From Azospirillum brasilense (GTDB lineage: Bacteria; Pseudomonadota; Alphaproteobacteria; Azospirillales; Azospirillaceae), in the NCBI RefSeq assembly GCF_008365405.1, contig NZ_QOKV01000003.1, forward strand, positions 186,001 through 250,000: a stretch of DNA of 64,000 bases. The letters are read 5' to 3'. Made by a program: the position numbers and the translations under genes. The notes beneath the pieces are model-generated. The model had not been told where the DNA came from, made no database searches, and was given only the letters and a program-made list of their open reading frames with translations. Of this stretch, positions 41,107 through 50,830 are shown in pieces. Positions within the stretch are counted from its first letter, which is position 1. The number at the start of each line of letters is the position of its first letter.

Positions 41107-42495
41107 TTGCTCGCCACCCTGCTCGCCACGGCCGGCCCCGGCACCGTGACCATCACCCCGCTGAACAAGGCCGGTCTCGCCACCTGGCTGGAAGGCCAGC
41201 CGCCCGCCACCGCGGCCTGGGTGAAGGCCGTGAACTTCACGGGGGAGGCCGGTTCGACGGCGTTCCTGCCAGGGGAGGGCGGGGCGGTCGCCCGCGTGCT
41301 GGCCGGCGTGTCGGCGCTGGACGACCTGTGGGGCCTCGCCGGGCTGCCCGCCGGTCTGCCGCCGGGGAACTACCGGCTGGACGAGGCGGTGGACGCCGCG
41401 CTGGATCGTCGCGCCGCCACCCGTCTGGCGCTGGGCTGGGCGCTCGGCAGCTACCGCTTCGGGCGCTACAAGGCGTCGGACAAGGTCTTCGCCAATCTTG
41501 TCTGGCCGAAGCACGCCGACCAGGGCGAGGTGCAGCGCACCGCCACCGCGACCTATTTGCTGCGCGACCTCGTCAACACGCCGGCCAACGACCTCGGCCC
41601 GGCGGAGCTGGCCGAGGTGGCGCACGCCGTGGCGGAGGAGTTCGAGGCCGGGCTGGAGGTGATCGTCGGTGACGACCTGCTCGACCGCGACTATCCGGCC
41701 ATCCACGCGGTGGGCCGGGCCAGCCCGCGGGCGCCGCGGCTGATCGACCTGCGCTGGGGCAACCCGGCGCACCCGAAGGTGACCATCGTCGGCAAGGGCG
41801 TCTGCTTCGACAGCGGCGGCCTGGACATCAAGCCGTCGTCGGGCATGCTGCTGATGAAGAAGGACATGGGCGGCGCCGCGCACGCGCTGGCGCTGGGCCG
41901 CATGGTGATGATGGCGGGGCTGCCGGTGCGGCTGCGCGTGCTGGTCCCGGCGGTGGAGAACGTCATCTCCGGCAACGCCTTCAAGCCGATGGACGTGCTG
42001 AAGACGCGCAAGGGCCTGAGCGTGGAGGTCGGCAACACCGACGCCGAAGGGCGGCTGATCCTGTGCGACGCGCTGGCCGAGGCGGATTCGGAGAAGCCCG
42101 CCCTGCTGATCGACTTCGCCACCCTGACCGGGGCCGCCCGCGTCGCCCTGGGGCCGGACCTGCCGGCGCTGTTCGCCAACGACGACGGCCTCGCCGACGA
42201 CCTGCTGGCCGCCGGGGAGGAGCAGAGCGACCCGCTGTGGCGCCTGCCGCTGTGGGCGCCCTACCGCAAGGGGCTGGACAGCAAGGTGGCCGACCTCAAC
42301 AACGTGACCAGCAACGGCATGGCCGGAGCGATCACCGCGGGGCTGTTCCTCCAGGAATTCGTGTCGAAGGACACGCCCTGGGCGCATCTCGACACCTTCG
42401 CCTGGAACAGCGGCGCCCGCCCCGGCCGCCCGGAAGGCGGCGAGGCGCTGGGCCTGCGCGCGGCCTATGCGGTCATCGCCAAGCGGTTCGGGTAA
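41107..42495 (+). CDS. Leucyl aminopeptidase family protein (M17)
   Basis: A 462-aa M17 metallopeptidase. The C-terminal catalytic domain contains IVGKGVCFDSGGLDIK near residue 222 (metal-binding lysine and aspartate) and NTDAEGRLILCDAL near 305 (aspartate, glutamate and catalytic arginine). All expected catalytic residues are present, so it should cleave N-terminal residues from peptides. The N-terminal domain is shorter and more divergent than in PepA, so the plain family name is safer. The start is a TTG at 41107 preceded by GAAGGA; the next ATG would cut the domain. Confidence 0.88.
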   Translation: MLATLLATAGPGTVTITPLNKAGLATWLEGQPPATAAWVKAVNFTGEAGSTAFLPGEGGAVARVLAGVSALDDLWGLAGLPAGLPPGNYRLDEAVDAALDRRAATRLALGWALGSYRFGRYKASDKVFANLVWPKHADQGEVQRTATATYLLRDLVNTPANDLGPAELAEVAHAVAEEFEAGLEVIVGDDLLDRDYPAIHAVGRASPRAPRLIDLRWGNPAHPKVTIVGKGVCFDSGGLDIKPSSGMLLMKKDMGGAAHALALGRMVMMAGLPVRLRVLVPAVENVISGNAFKPMDVLKTRKGLSVEVGNTDAEGRLILCDALAEADSEKPALLIDFATLTGAARVALGPDLPALFANDDGLADDLLAAGEEQSDPLWRLPLWAPYRKGLDSKVADLNNVTSNGMAGAITAGLFLQEFVSKDTPWAHLDTFAWNSGARPGRPEGGEALGLRAAYAVIAKRFG

Positions 42496-42532
42496 TCCAG
42501 CGGTCCAGCATCGGGCGTATGGTTAAAATTGT

Positions 42533-42557
42533 CACCCCCGCGGGCGTCGCGGGGGTG
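42533..42557. terminator. Strong GC hairpin between aminopeptidase and fliG
   Basis: A perfect 10-bp stem CACCCCCGCG/CGCGGGGGTG with a 5-base loop lies 38 bases past the aminopeptidase stop. There is no T-run, so it may be a Rho-independent-like block or an RNA stability element. Confidence 0.5.
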
Positions 42558-42638
42558 GCGTGGCGATTCGGAAAGGACTAAAACCTTTGGGTAGGACCGG
42601 TGGACTCGGGTGCCGGCCGGGTTTTTGGAGGCGGATAC

Positions 42639-43661
42639 ATGGCGCTGAAGGTTCGTGAGGATTATCGCACCCTCACCGGTCCGGAGAAGGCGGCCATTCT
42701 GATGCTGGCGCTGGGCGACGAGCATTCGTCCAAGCTGTTCGCGATGATGGACGACGAGGAGATCAAGGAGCTGTCGCAGGTGATGGCGAACCTGGGCACC
42801 GTCTCCGCCAACCTGATCGAGCGCCTGTTCGTCGAATTCGCGGAGCAGATGTCGGCCACCGGCTCGCTGGTCGGCTCCTTCGACTCCACCGAGCGCCTGC
42901 TGCTGAAGACGCTGCCCAAGGACAAGGTCGACTCCATCATGGAGGAGATCCGCGGTCCCGCCGGCCGCACCATGTGGGACAAGCTGGCCAACGTCAACGA
43001 GTCGGTCCTGTCCAACTATCTGAAGAACGAATACCCGCAGACCGTGGCGGTCGTGCTGTCGAAGATCCGCCCGGAACACGCCGGCCGCGTGCTGACCCAG
43101 CTGCCGGAAAGCTTCGCGATGGAGGTCATCATGCGCATGCTGCGCATGGAGGCCGTGCAGAAGGAGGTTCTGGACGACGTGGAGCGCACGCTGCGCACCG
43201 AGTTCATGACCAACCTCGCCCGCACCAGCCGCCGCGACAGCCACGAGATGCTGGCGGAAATCTTCAACGGCCTGGACCGCACGACCGAGCACCGCTTCAT
43301 GGCCGCCCTGGAGGAACGCAACCGCGACAGCGCCGAGCGCATCAAGTCGCTGATGTTCACCTTCGAGGACCTGTCGAAGCTCGACCCCTCCGGCGTCCAG
43401 GCCCTGCTGCGCAGCGTCGACAAGCAGAAGCTCGCCACCGCCCTGAAGGGCGCGTCGGAGACGCTGAAGGACCTGTTCTTCTCCAATATGTCCGAGCGCG
43501 CGGCGAAGATCCTGCGCGAGGACATGGCCGCCATGGGCCCCGTCCGTGTCCGCGAGGTGGACGAATCCCAGATGTACATGGTCCAGCTTGCCAAGGACTT
43601 GGCGGCCCGCGGCGAGATCGTCATCTCCGAAGGCAGCGGCGAGAACGAGTTGATTTACTGA
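42639..43661 (+). CDS. fliG: Flagellar motor switch protein FliG
   Basis: A 340-aa FliG with N, middle and C domains. [21 protein letters not shown] near residue 12 opens the N domain. [11 protein letters not shown] near 150 belongs to the middle domain. The torque-generating C domain includes [19 protein letters not shown] and [14 protein letters not shown] near 245-275, with the charged residues that contact MotA. It couples ion flow through the stator to rotor turning at the cytoplasmic face. No other flagellar gene is nearby. The ATG at 42639 follows TTGGAGG eight bases away. Confidence 0.96.
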   Translation: MALKVREDYRTLTGPEKAAILMLALGDEHSSKLFAMMDDEEIKELSQVMANLGTVSANLIERLFVEFAEQMSATGSLVGSFDSTERLLLKTLPKDKVDSIMEEIRGPAGRTMWDKLANVNESVLSNYLKNEYPQTVAVVLSKIRPEHAGRVLTQLPESFAMEVIMRMLRMEAVQKEVLDDVERTLRTEFMTNLARTSRRDSHEMLAEIFNGLDRTTEHRFMAALEERNRDSAERIKSLMFTFEDLSKLDPSGVQALLRSVDKQKLATALKGASETLKDLFFSNMSERAAKILREDMAAMGPVRVREVDESQMYMVQLAKDLAARGEIVISEGSGENELIY

Positions 43662-43679
43662 GCGGCTTCCGACGAGGTG

Positions 43680-43813
43680 CCCCCACCCTCCCCATGCTCG
43701 CGCATGGGTCCCCTCCCTCCCCTGCGCAGCTCTCGCGCAAACCAAAGGTTTGCGCTGACGCGGCAGGCGGACCTTCGGTCCGCCGAGAGCGGGGGAGGGT
43801 CAGGGAGGGGGCA
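43680..43813. repeat. C/G-rich palindromic repeat after fliG
   Basis: Outer CCCTCCC/GGGAGGG arms enclose the double-hairpin module at 43729-43790. The module is in the opposite orientation to the copy at 22585-22646. It ends a few bases before the DUF4160 remnant and probably caused its truncation. Confidence 0.85.
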
Positions 43814-43818
43814 AGCCG

Positions 43819-43896
43819 ATGCAGGCGCTTTCATTGCGGGAGCACCGGGCGCGGTTCCTGGAGGAATGGCACGGCTTTTTCGGCATCCAAGGTTGA
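43819..43896 (+). pseudogene. C-terminal remnant of a DUF4160 protein
   Basis: A 25-codon frame ends in LREHRARFLEEWHGFFG, which closely resembles the C-terminus of DUF4160 proteins (pattern LVxxHRxxFLEAWHxFFG). DUF4160 genes are commonly found directly before DUF2442 genes in toxin-antitoxin-like pairs, as here. The rest of the gene is missing, and its place is taken by a palindromic repeat. The family assignment rests on a short segment. The frame may still be translated and couple to the next gene. Confidence 0.55.
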
Positions 43897-44149
43897 TCTG
43901 CGCATCAAGGCCGTGTCGCTCGACGACGAGCGGTTGACGGTCGATCTTATGGATGGACGGTCCATCGCCGTGCCGTTCGCCTGGTATCCGCGCTTGTTCG
44001 ACGCCACACCGGAGCAGCGCCGGAATTGGGAGATCGCCGGCGGCGGCTACGGCATCCACTGGCCCGATGTGGATGAGGATCTCAGCACCGAAGGGCTTCT
44101 GCGCGGGGCGCCGGCCCCTCGACACATTCCCCCTCCCGCGACACCCTGA
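43871..44149 (+). CDS. DUF2442 protein, possible ACG start
   Basis: A 92-aa protein with the DUF2442 pattern: SLDDERLTVDLMDGRSIAVP, FAWYPRLFDATPEQRRNWE, GGGYGIHWPDVDEDLSTEG. Relatives begin at the position encoded here by ACG-GCT-TTT at 43871. This ACG has GGAGG six bases upstream, so it may be a rare start codon or a mutated ATG. The next possible start, GTG at 43913, would remove the first strand. DUF2442 is thought to be the antitoxin-like partner of DUF4160. The upstream partner is truncated, so this one may be an orphan. Confidence 0.65.
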   Translation, partial: TAFSASKVDLRIKAVSLDDERLTVDLMDGRSIAVPFAWYPRLFDATPEQRRNWEIAGGGYGIHWPDVDEDLSTEGLLRGAPAPRHIPPPATP

Positions 44150-44269
44150 CCGATCGATCCGGCTGCGAAACGCTTGCCTGTCCGGGCCGGGTTGGGGGAC
44201 ACTCCTTCGCCGCGCGTCCCGAATGCGGGGGCCTTCGGGGGCAAGGGACGCGGCACGCGGGGGGAAAAC

Positions 44270-44710
44270 ATGGCACGGAACCTGAAAGCGCTCGGCTTGT
44301 GGCGGACGGCTTTGATCGCCAGCGTCCGGCAGGACGGGCCGGATCTGTCGGCGCGGCAGATGGCCATCATGCTCCAGGTCTATCTGACCGATCCGCCGCA
44401 CACCGTGCGCGGGTTGGCGGCGGCGCTGAACATCTCCAAGCCCGCGGTGACCCGCGCGCTCGACCGGCTGTCGCTGCTCGGTTTCATCAAGCGCAAGCGC
44501 GACGCCGAGGACAAGCGCAGCGTGCTCGTCCAGCGCACCGTGAAGGGCAGCGTCTTCCTGTCCGACTTCGCCGAACTGGTCGTCGCGGCGGGCGCCGTGG
44601 CGCCGGAGGACATGGCGGTCATCCGCGCCGAGGAGGAGGTGGCCGCCTCCGCCAAGGCGCGGCTGGAGGCGCAACTGGGCGCCTCCGGCCCTGTGGCGGT
44701 GCCCGCCTGA
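44270..44710 (+). CDS. MarR-like winged-helix regulator
   Basis: A 146-aa protein with a winged helix at about residues 40-105: TVRGLAAALNISKPAVTRAL (recognition helix), DRLSLLGFIKRKRD (wing) and DEDKRS-like salt-bridge region. This is the MarR family pattern. The C-terminal part is helical and alanine-rich. Such proteins usually repress efflux or catabolic genes until a phenolic or other ligand binds; no target is evident. The ATG at 44270 has GGGGGAAAAC before it. It converges with the dehydrogenase gene 12 bases away. Confidence 0.85.
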   Translation: MARNLKALGLWRTALIASVRQDGPDLSARQMAIMLQVYLTDPPHTVRGLAAALNISKPAVTRALDRLSLLGFIKRKRDAEDKRSVLVQRTVKGSVFLSDFAELVVAAGAVAPEDMAVIRAEEEVAASAKARLEAQLGASGPVAVPA

Positions 44711-44722
44711 CCGCCGTCCTTT

Positions 44723-45649
44723 TCAGTAGCCCTGGCTGCGGTCCACGAGGTTCGGCAGCGGACGGCCCTCGCGGAACGCGGTGATCGCCTCGGCCACCAC
44801 CGCGGCGGAGCGCGACGGGTGGGTGACGGCGGCGACATGCGGCGTCACATGGACCTTCGGGTGGGTCCAGAAGGGATGGCCGGCGGGCAGCGGCTCCTCC
44901 GCGAACACGTCGAGGCTGGCCCCGCCGAGGTGGCCGCTCTCTAGCGCCGCCAGCAGATCGTTCTCCACCAGATGCCCGCCGCGCGCGGCGTTGACGACCA
45001 CCGCCCCCTTGGGCAGGGCGGCGAACAGCTTGCGGTTCAGCAGGCCGCGCGTCTCCGCCGTCAGCGGCAGCAGGCAGACCAGCAGGTTGCACTGCCCGAG
45101 CATCGCCGCCAGCCCGTCGGGACCGGAGAAGCTCTCCACTCCCGGCAGCGTCTTCGGCGTGCGGCTCCAGCCCAGCACGCGGTAGTCCATGCTCAGCAGC
45201 GTCTTCGCCGAGGCCATGCCCAGCTCGCCCAGGCCCAGGAGGCCGACCTTCACCTCCGACGCCGGGCAGGGGTCCAGCGGCTCCCACCGCCCGGCTTGCT
45301 GGAGCGCCTTGTACTCGTCGAGGAGCCGGTGCCAGCGCAGCACCTGGAGCGCCACATAGCCGGCCATGTCCACGGTCAGCCCCTCCGACACCATGCGGAC
45401 CAGCGGCACGTCGGGCAGGGTGGGGTCGAGCAGCAGCGATTCCACGCCGGCGCCCAGCGACACGATCAGCTTCAGGTTCGGCAGCGTGGCGAGCAGCCCG
45501 TGCGGCGGCTTCCACACCAGCGCCATCTCGATGTCCGCCAAGTCCCCCATCTCGGGCCACACCCGCACCTCCAGCCCCGGCAGGCGGGCGTCCAGTTCGC
45601 TCAGCCAGCGGTCGGAGCGGTCGGTGGTGGAGCAGAAAAGCAGCGTCAC
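44723..45649 (-). CDS. D-2-hydroxyacid dehydrogenase, glyoxylate/hydroxypyruvate reductase A type
   Basis: A 308-aa NAD(P)H-dependent reductase. The nucleotide-binding motif is [17 protein letters not shown] near residue 140. [17 protein letters not shown] near 225 carries the substrate arginine, [13 protein letters not shown] near 255 includes the glutamate, and [11 protein letters not shown] near 275 holds the catalytic histidine. It should reduce glyoxylate or hydroxypyruvate. The GTG at 45649 fits the family N-terminus TLLFCST. It is divergent from the pseudouridine synthase gene with only about 55 bases between the starts. Confidence 0.9.
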   Translation of the reverse strand: MTLLFCSTTDRSDRWLSELDARLPGLEVRVWPEMGDLADIEMALVWKPPHGLLATLPNLKLIVSLGAGVESLLLDPTLPDVPLVRMVSEGLTVDMAGYVALQVLRWHRLLDEYKALQQAGRWEPLDPCPASEVKVGLLGLGELGMASAKTLLSMDYRVLGWSRTPKTLPGVESFSGPDGLAAMLGQCNLLVCLLPLTAETRGLLNRKLFAALPKGAVVVNAARGGHLVENDLLAALESGHLGGASLDVFAEEPLPAGHPFWTHPKVHVTPHVAAVTHPSRSAAVVAEAITAFREGRPLPNLVDRSQGY

Positions 45650-45704
45650 GGCGCAAACCCCTGTAATGTTGTCGTTGTTCGTCTCAAACCCGTTCGAGCC
45701 AACC

Positions 45705-46340
45705 GTGCCCCGTCTGATCCTGCTGAACAAGCCCTATGGCGTGCTGCCCCAGTTTACCGATGAGCAAGGGCGCCCGACGTTGGCCGACCATGTGCCGGTG
45801 AAGGGGGTGTATGCCGCCGGGCGGCTGGACCGCGACAGCGAGGGGTTGCTGGCGCTGAGCGACGACGGCGCGCTGATCGCCCGCATCGCTTCGCCCAAGC
45901 ACAAGCTGCCCAAGACCTATTGGGTGCAGGTGGAGGGCGACCCGACCGAGGAGGCGTTGCAGCGCCTGCGCGACGGGGTGACCCTCAACGACGGGCCGAC
46001 CCTGCCCGCCGAGGCGCACCGGATGGAGGAGCCGGACGGCCTGTGGCCGCGCGACCCGCCCGTGCGCTTCCGCGCCGCCATTCCGACGAGCTGGATCGCG
46101 CTGACCCTGCGGGAGGGGCGGAACCGGCAGGTGCGCCGCATGACCGCCGCGGTCGGCTTCCCGACCCTGCGGCTGATCCGCTGGTCCATCGGCGACTGGA
46201 CGCTGGACGGGCTGGCGCCTGGCCAATGGCGCGCGGTGACGGTGCCGGGACGGGACTCCCCGAAGGCGCCGCCGGTCCGAACGACGGCGCCGCCCGGCAC
46301 CAAGGCGAAGCGCCCGCGGAGCCAAGGCAATCGCACTTAA
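45705..46340 (+). CDS. rRNA pseudouridine synthase (RluE-like)
   Basis: A 211-aa RsuA/RluE-type pseudouridine synthase. It opens [21 protein letters not shown] and has the catalytic aspartate in [19 protein letters not shown] near residue 47, and [17 protein letters not shown] near 143. E. coli RluE modifies U2457 of 23S rRNA; the site here is an inference. No S4 domain is present, as in RluE. The GTG at 45705 fits the family N-terminus; an ATG at 45666 would add 13 residues. The basic Pro/Lys-rich tail of 30 residues is extra. Confidence 0.85.
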   Translation: MPRLILLNKPYGVLPQFTDEQGRPTLADHVPVKGVYAAGRLDRDSEGLLALSDDGALIARIASPKHKLPKTYWVQVEGDPTEEALQRLRDGVTLNDGPTLPAEAHRMEEPDGLWPRDPPVRFRAAIPTSWIALTLREGRNRQVRRMTAAVGFPTLRLIRWSIGDWTLDGLAPGQWRAVTVPGRDSPKAPPVRTTAPPGTKAKRPRSQGNRT

Positions 46341-46364
46341 GACAATCGCGCTTGACCCTCATAG

Positions 46365-46446
46365 CCCTCTCCCCTCCGCTCACGCGCAAACGAAGTTTGC
46401 GCTGACGCGACAGGCGGACCTCTGGTCCGCCGAAAGTGGGGAGAGG
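46365..46446. repeat. C/G-rich palindromic repeat with double-hairpin module
   Basis: CCCTCTCCCC and GGGGAGAGG arms surround GCGCAAAC-GAA-GTTTGCGC and GGCGGACC-TCT-GGTCCGCC, in the same orientation as the copy after fliG. A separate 10-bp hairpin, AGCGGATGCC/GGCATCCGCT, follows at 46451-46473. Confidence 0.8.
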
Positions 46447-46538
46447 CGTCAAGCGGATGCCTCTGGCATCCGCTGAGAGCCGGTAAAGGGGATGGACGTG
46501 GCGGTACGTCCGGCAAAAGCGCAACCCCCTCACCCTGG

Positions 46539-46697
46539 GTCCTGTCTGACGGCCTGGGAAGGCGCAGGTAGGTCTACACCGGCTCACCACCGTAAGCCTT
46601 GTCTCCGGCCAGCCGGTGCGGTCGGAGGCGGCATCAGATCAGCGATCAACGTCCACAAGACGGAAATGACCGCCATCACTGGGCCGTCAGACAGGAC
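46539..46697 (-). mobile_element. MITE-like remnant of an IS5-type insertion sequence
   Basis: The 159-base element is bounded by perfect 16-base inverted repeats (GTCCTGTCTGACGGCC at 46539-46554 and its complement at 46682-46697). Read on the minus strand, the inside contains LIADLMPP, matching the start of the transposase fragment at 47650-47823. It then has GDKAYGGEPV, a motif typical of the IS5-type catalytic core, with a stop codon after it. It is therefore an internal-deletion derivative. No target duplication is obvious. Confidence 0.75.
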
Positions 46698-46936
46698 TTG
46701 GCGAATGGATTTGCGGTGAATTCGTCATACGCCTGCGTGGGACGGGGATTGGTATCGTCGGCAGCGATGCCTGTGCCGTGTCAACGCCGCCGGAGGCTGT
46801 CCATATCGCGCTCGGCGCTCCGAAGGACCGCTAGGGTCTGCGCGAGGCATCGCGGCAAGTGGCCGACATTTTGGCCGAGACACCTGCCATATCCCATGGT
46901 TGTATGAATTCTGATAGCGTATTGAATGCATTCAAG

Positions 46937-46966
46937 TTGACATTGTCGGTCATTGTGGAGCATACG
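46937..46966 (+). promoter_or_regulatory. Candidate promoter of DUF983 gene
   Basis: TTGACA (46937-46942) and CATACG (46961-46966) are separated by 18 bases and lie 54 bases before the DUF983 start. The region is AT-richer than its surroundings. The -10 match is only partial. Confidence 0.45.
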
Positions 46967-47019
46967 GTCACGCATTGCATGCAGGCATTGCTTGCCATTG
47001 CCTCCCGAAGGAACACGCG

Positions 47020-47454
47020 ATGTCATCCGAACAGGAGTGGCCGCCTCTTCCCCCCTTCAGCACCGGCGTGCGTGGTCGCTGCCCACGCTGCGGCCAGGGT
47101 CATCTGTTCAGCGGCTTCCTGAAGCTGCGCTCCCACTGCGAGGTCTGTGGTCTGGACCACTCCTACGCCGATCCGGCTGACGGCCCCGCCTTCTTCGTCA
47201 TCTGCTTCGCCTCCATTCCCACGGTCATCCTGGCGCTCTGGATCGAGGCAAGATTTGAGCCCCCATACTGGGTGCACCTCGTCACGACCCTGCCGTTCCT
47301 GTTGCTGACCTGTGTTCCGCCCTTACGGCCGTTGAAGGGGTGGCTGGTGGCCAGCCAGTACTTCTACAAGGCTGAGGAAGCCCGTTTCGTTGCAGCCGCG
47401 CCAACCCAGCCGCCTGTGGCCGCGCCCGCAGACAAAGTCTCGCGCTCGACCTGA
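47020..47454 (+). CDS. DUF983 membrane protein with zinc ribbon
   Basis: A 144-aa protein. The N-terminal zinc ribbon has two CxxC pairs (RCPRCGQGHLF and HCEVCGLDHSY, residues 24-50), followed by two transmembrane helices (about 60-80 and 90-112) and a PLKGWLVASQYFYKAEE segment typical of DUF983. Function is unknown; alphaproteobacterial copies often sit near respiratory genes. It is bracketed by two remnants of the same insertion sequence, which may have moved it. The ATG at 47020 follows GAAGGA. The C-terminal 25 residues are Ala/Pro-rich. Confidence 0.85.
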   Translation: MSSEQEWPPLPPFSTGVRGRCPRCGQGHLFSGFLKLRSHCEVCGLDHSYADPADGPAFFVICFASIPTVILALWIEARFEPPYWVHLVTTLPFLLLTCVPPLRPLKGWLVASQYFYKAEEARFVAAAPTQPPVAAPADKVSRST

Positions 47455-47465
47455 CTGCCGTCAGG
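47450..47465 (+). terminator. Small hairpin at the end of DUF983 gene
   Basis: CCTGAC-TGCC-GTCAGG overlaps the stop codon and is followed by TTTCCTT. It is a weak terminator at best, so read-through into the 46-aa ORF is likely. Confidence 0.4.
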
Positions 47466-47508
47466 TTTCCTTGGCGATAGATAGTGTCATAGCCTGGAGA
47501 TGTTCAGA

Positions 47509-47649
47509 ATGTATGACTGGTTCCCTTTGGTATTCTTTCCATTCAAGATTATCGTGTTGGGAACGGGCATGTTCTTCGCCATCAAGTGGCATCATGATCA
47601 AGCGAAGAAGGATAAAGCGAAGAAGAATAACGAAACCAACGGACCGTAA
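47509..47649 (+). CDS. 46-aa membrane micro-protein
   Basis: ATG at 47509, stop TAA at 47647. A GGAG motif nine bases upstream supports this start over an in-frame ATG at 47500. The protein has one hydrophobic helix (about residues 4-25: FPLVFFPFKIIVLGTGMFF) and then a strongly basic, lysine- and asparagine-rich cytoplasmic-type tail (KKDKAKKNNETNG). It lies 54 bases after DUF983 on the same strand and is probably co-transcribed. I know of no family. Base composition is lower in GC than the chromosome around it. Confidence 0.55.
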   Translation: MYDWFPLVFFPFKIIVLGTGMFFAIKWHHDQAKKDKAKKNNETNGP

Positions 47650-47823
47650 GCGCCCGCCGAACACAACGGCCGTCGCCTTGCGAGGACGCCAGCGGCATCA
47701 GATCCGCGATCAACTCCCCCTGTGCCGGGCTGAACTCATGCCGCCGCATTCCGCGCCCTCCCGGCTGCTGATCAGCAACAAACAGACGGAAATGACCGTC
47801 ATCACAGGGGCGTCAGACAGGAC
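47650..47823 (-). pseudogene. IS5-type transposase N-terminal fragment with one IS end
   Basis: On the minus strand the IS end GTCCTGTCTGACGCC starts at 47823. An ATG follows at 47749 with the frame MRRHEFSPAQGELIADLMP, the typical N-terminus of IS5-family transposases. The frame is lost after about 35 codons. The outer 50 bases match the element at 46539-46697, which shows both come from one insertion-sequence type. Confidence 0.7.
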
Positions 47824-47870
47824 CTAACCCTCTCCCCAAAAGGAAGAGGGGGGCATTGAATGCGATTGCG

Positions 47871-49517
<1,647 letters not shown>

Positions 49518-49557
49518 GGGCGGTTCCGCCTTCTTGGGCTGGTGATCGTTGGGAGCA

Positions 49558-50670
49558 TCATTCCGCAGCCTTCTGCGCCACCGCCGCCGCCTCGTTGGCG
49601 GTTCCGGTGGCGGTGGAGAGCTGGCCGATGGTCTTGCGCGGGTCGAAGGCGTCGCGCACCGCCTCGCCGATGAAGATCAGCAGGCTCAGCATGATCGCCA
49701 GCACGAAGAAGGCGGTCAGGCCCAGCCAGGGCGCCTGGAGGTTGGCCTTGCCCTGGGCCAGCAGCTCGCCCAGCGAGGGGGAGCCGGGGGGCAGGCCGAA
49801 GCCCAGGAAGTCCAGCGCCGTCAGGGTGGTGATCGACCCGTTCAGGATGAAGGGCAGGAAGGTCAGCGTCGCCACCATGGCGTTGGGCAGCACATGGCGC
49901 ACCATGATCGTCGCGTCGGTGGCGCCCAGCGCGCGGGCGGCGCGCACATAGTCGAAGTTGCGCGCCCGCAGGAACTCCGCCCGCACCACATGGACCAGCG
50001 AGGTCCAGGAGAACAGCAGCAGCAGCCCGAGCAGCCACCAGAAGTTCGGCGTCACCACGCTGGACAGGATGATGAGCAGGAACAGGGTGGGCAGGCCCTG
50101 CCAGATTTCGATGAAGCGCTGGAACAGCAGGTCGGTGATGCCGCCGAAATAGCCCTGCACCGCCCCGGCCATGATGCCGACGACCGAGGAGAAGGCGGTC
50201 AGCACCAGCCCGAACAGCACCGAGATGCGGAAGCCGTAGATCAGCCGCGCCGTCACGTCGCGCCCCTGGTCGTCGGTGCCCAGCCAATTGTCGGCGGACG
50301 GCGGGGCCGGGGCGGGGACCGGCAGGTTGTAGTTGATGGTGCGGTAGCCGTAGGGGATCGGCGGCCAAACGATCCAGCCCTTCTCCTCGATCAGCTGGCG
50401 CACGTAGGGGTCGCGGTAATCGGTCTCCGTCTCGAACTCGCCGCCGAAGGTGGTTTCCGGATAGGCGGTGAAGACAGGCCAGTAGAGCGCGTTGTCGTAC
50501 TTGATGAGCAGCGGGCGGTCGTTCGCGATGAACTCCGCGCCCAGCGACAGGGTGAACAGCACCAGGAAGATCCAGAAGGACCAGAAGCCCCGCCGGTTCG
50601 CCCGGAAATTCGCCAGCCGCCGCCGGGTGAGCGGCGTGACGCGGAAGCCGAGGAAACGGTCGCCGGTCAT
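49558..50670 (-). CDS. yejE: Peptide ABC transporter permease YejE
   Basis: A 370-aa permease. It has a long periplasmic loop after the first helix, with YPETTFGGEFETETDYRDPY and IPYGYRTINYNLP as in YejE, then NWLGTDDQGRDVTARLIYGF near residue 130 and the EAA loop YVRAARALGATDATIMVRH near 238. The start at 50670 is supported by AGGAGATG just upstream. It forms the inner-membrane channel with YejB. A palindromic repeat of about 120 bases separates it from yejB within the operon. Confidence 0.93.
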   Translation of the reverse strand: MTGDRFLGFRVTPLTRRRLANFRANRRGFWSFWIFLVLFTLSLGAEFIANDRPLLIKYDNALYWPVFTAYPETTFGGEFETETDYRDPYVRQLIEEKGWIVWPPIPYGYRTINYNLPVPAPAPPSADNWLGTDDQGRDVTARLIYGFRISVLFGLVLTAFSSVVGIMAGAVQGYFGGITDLLFQRFIEIWQGLPTLFLLIILSSVVTPNFWWLLGLLLLFSWTSLVHVVRAEFLRARNFDYVRAARALGATDATIMVRHVLPNAMVATLTFLPFILNGSITTLTALDFLGFGLPPGSPSLGELLAQGKANLQAPWLGLTAFFVLAIMLSLLIFIGEAVRDAFDPRKTIGQLSTATGTANEAAAVAQKAAE

Positions 50671-50691
50671 GGGCGCATCTCCTGCGTCCAA

Positions 50692-50811
50692 TCCCTCTCC
50701 CCCCCGGGGAGAGGGTGGCGCCGAAGGCGCCGGGTGAGGGTCGGGCGAGGATCAGCGCCGCGATCCTCGGCGGTACCCCCACCCCAACCCTCCCCCGGGG
50801 CGGGGGAGGGA
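50692..50811. repeat. Palindromic repeats in the yejE-yejB spacer
   Basis: The first 25 bases (50692-50716) are identical to the insert in dnaE2. A second block with CCCTCCCCCGGGG and CGGGGGAGGG arms occupies 50776-50811. The copies lie inside an operon and could shape the relative mRNA levels of yejB and yejE. Confidence 0.8.
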
Positions 50812-50830
50812 GAATGCCAAAGGCTCGCCA

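Noticed and set aside
43866..43899. Near-palindrome TTGAT-N6-ATCAA inside the DUF2442 gene as an FNR site
   Set aside because: The centre is six bases instead of four and it lies inside a coding region.
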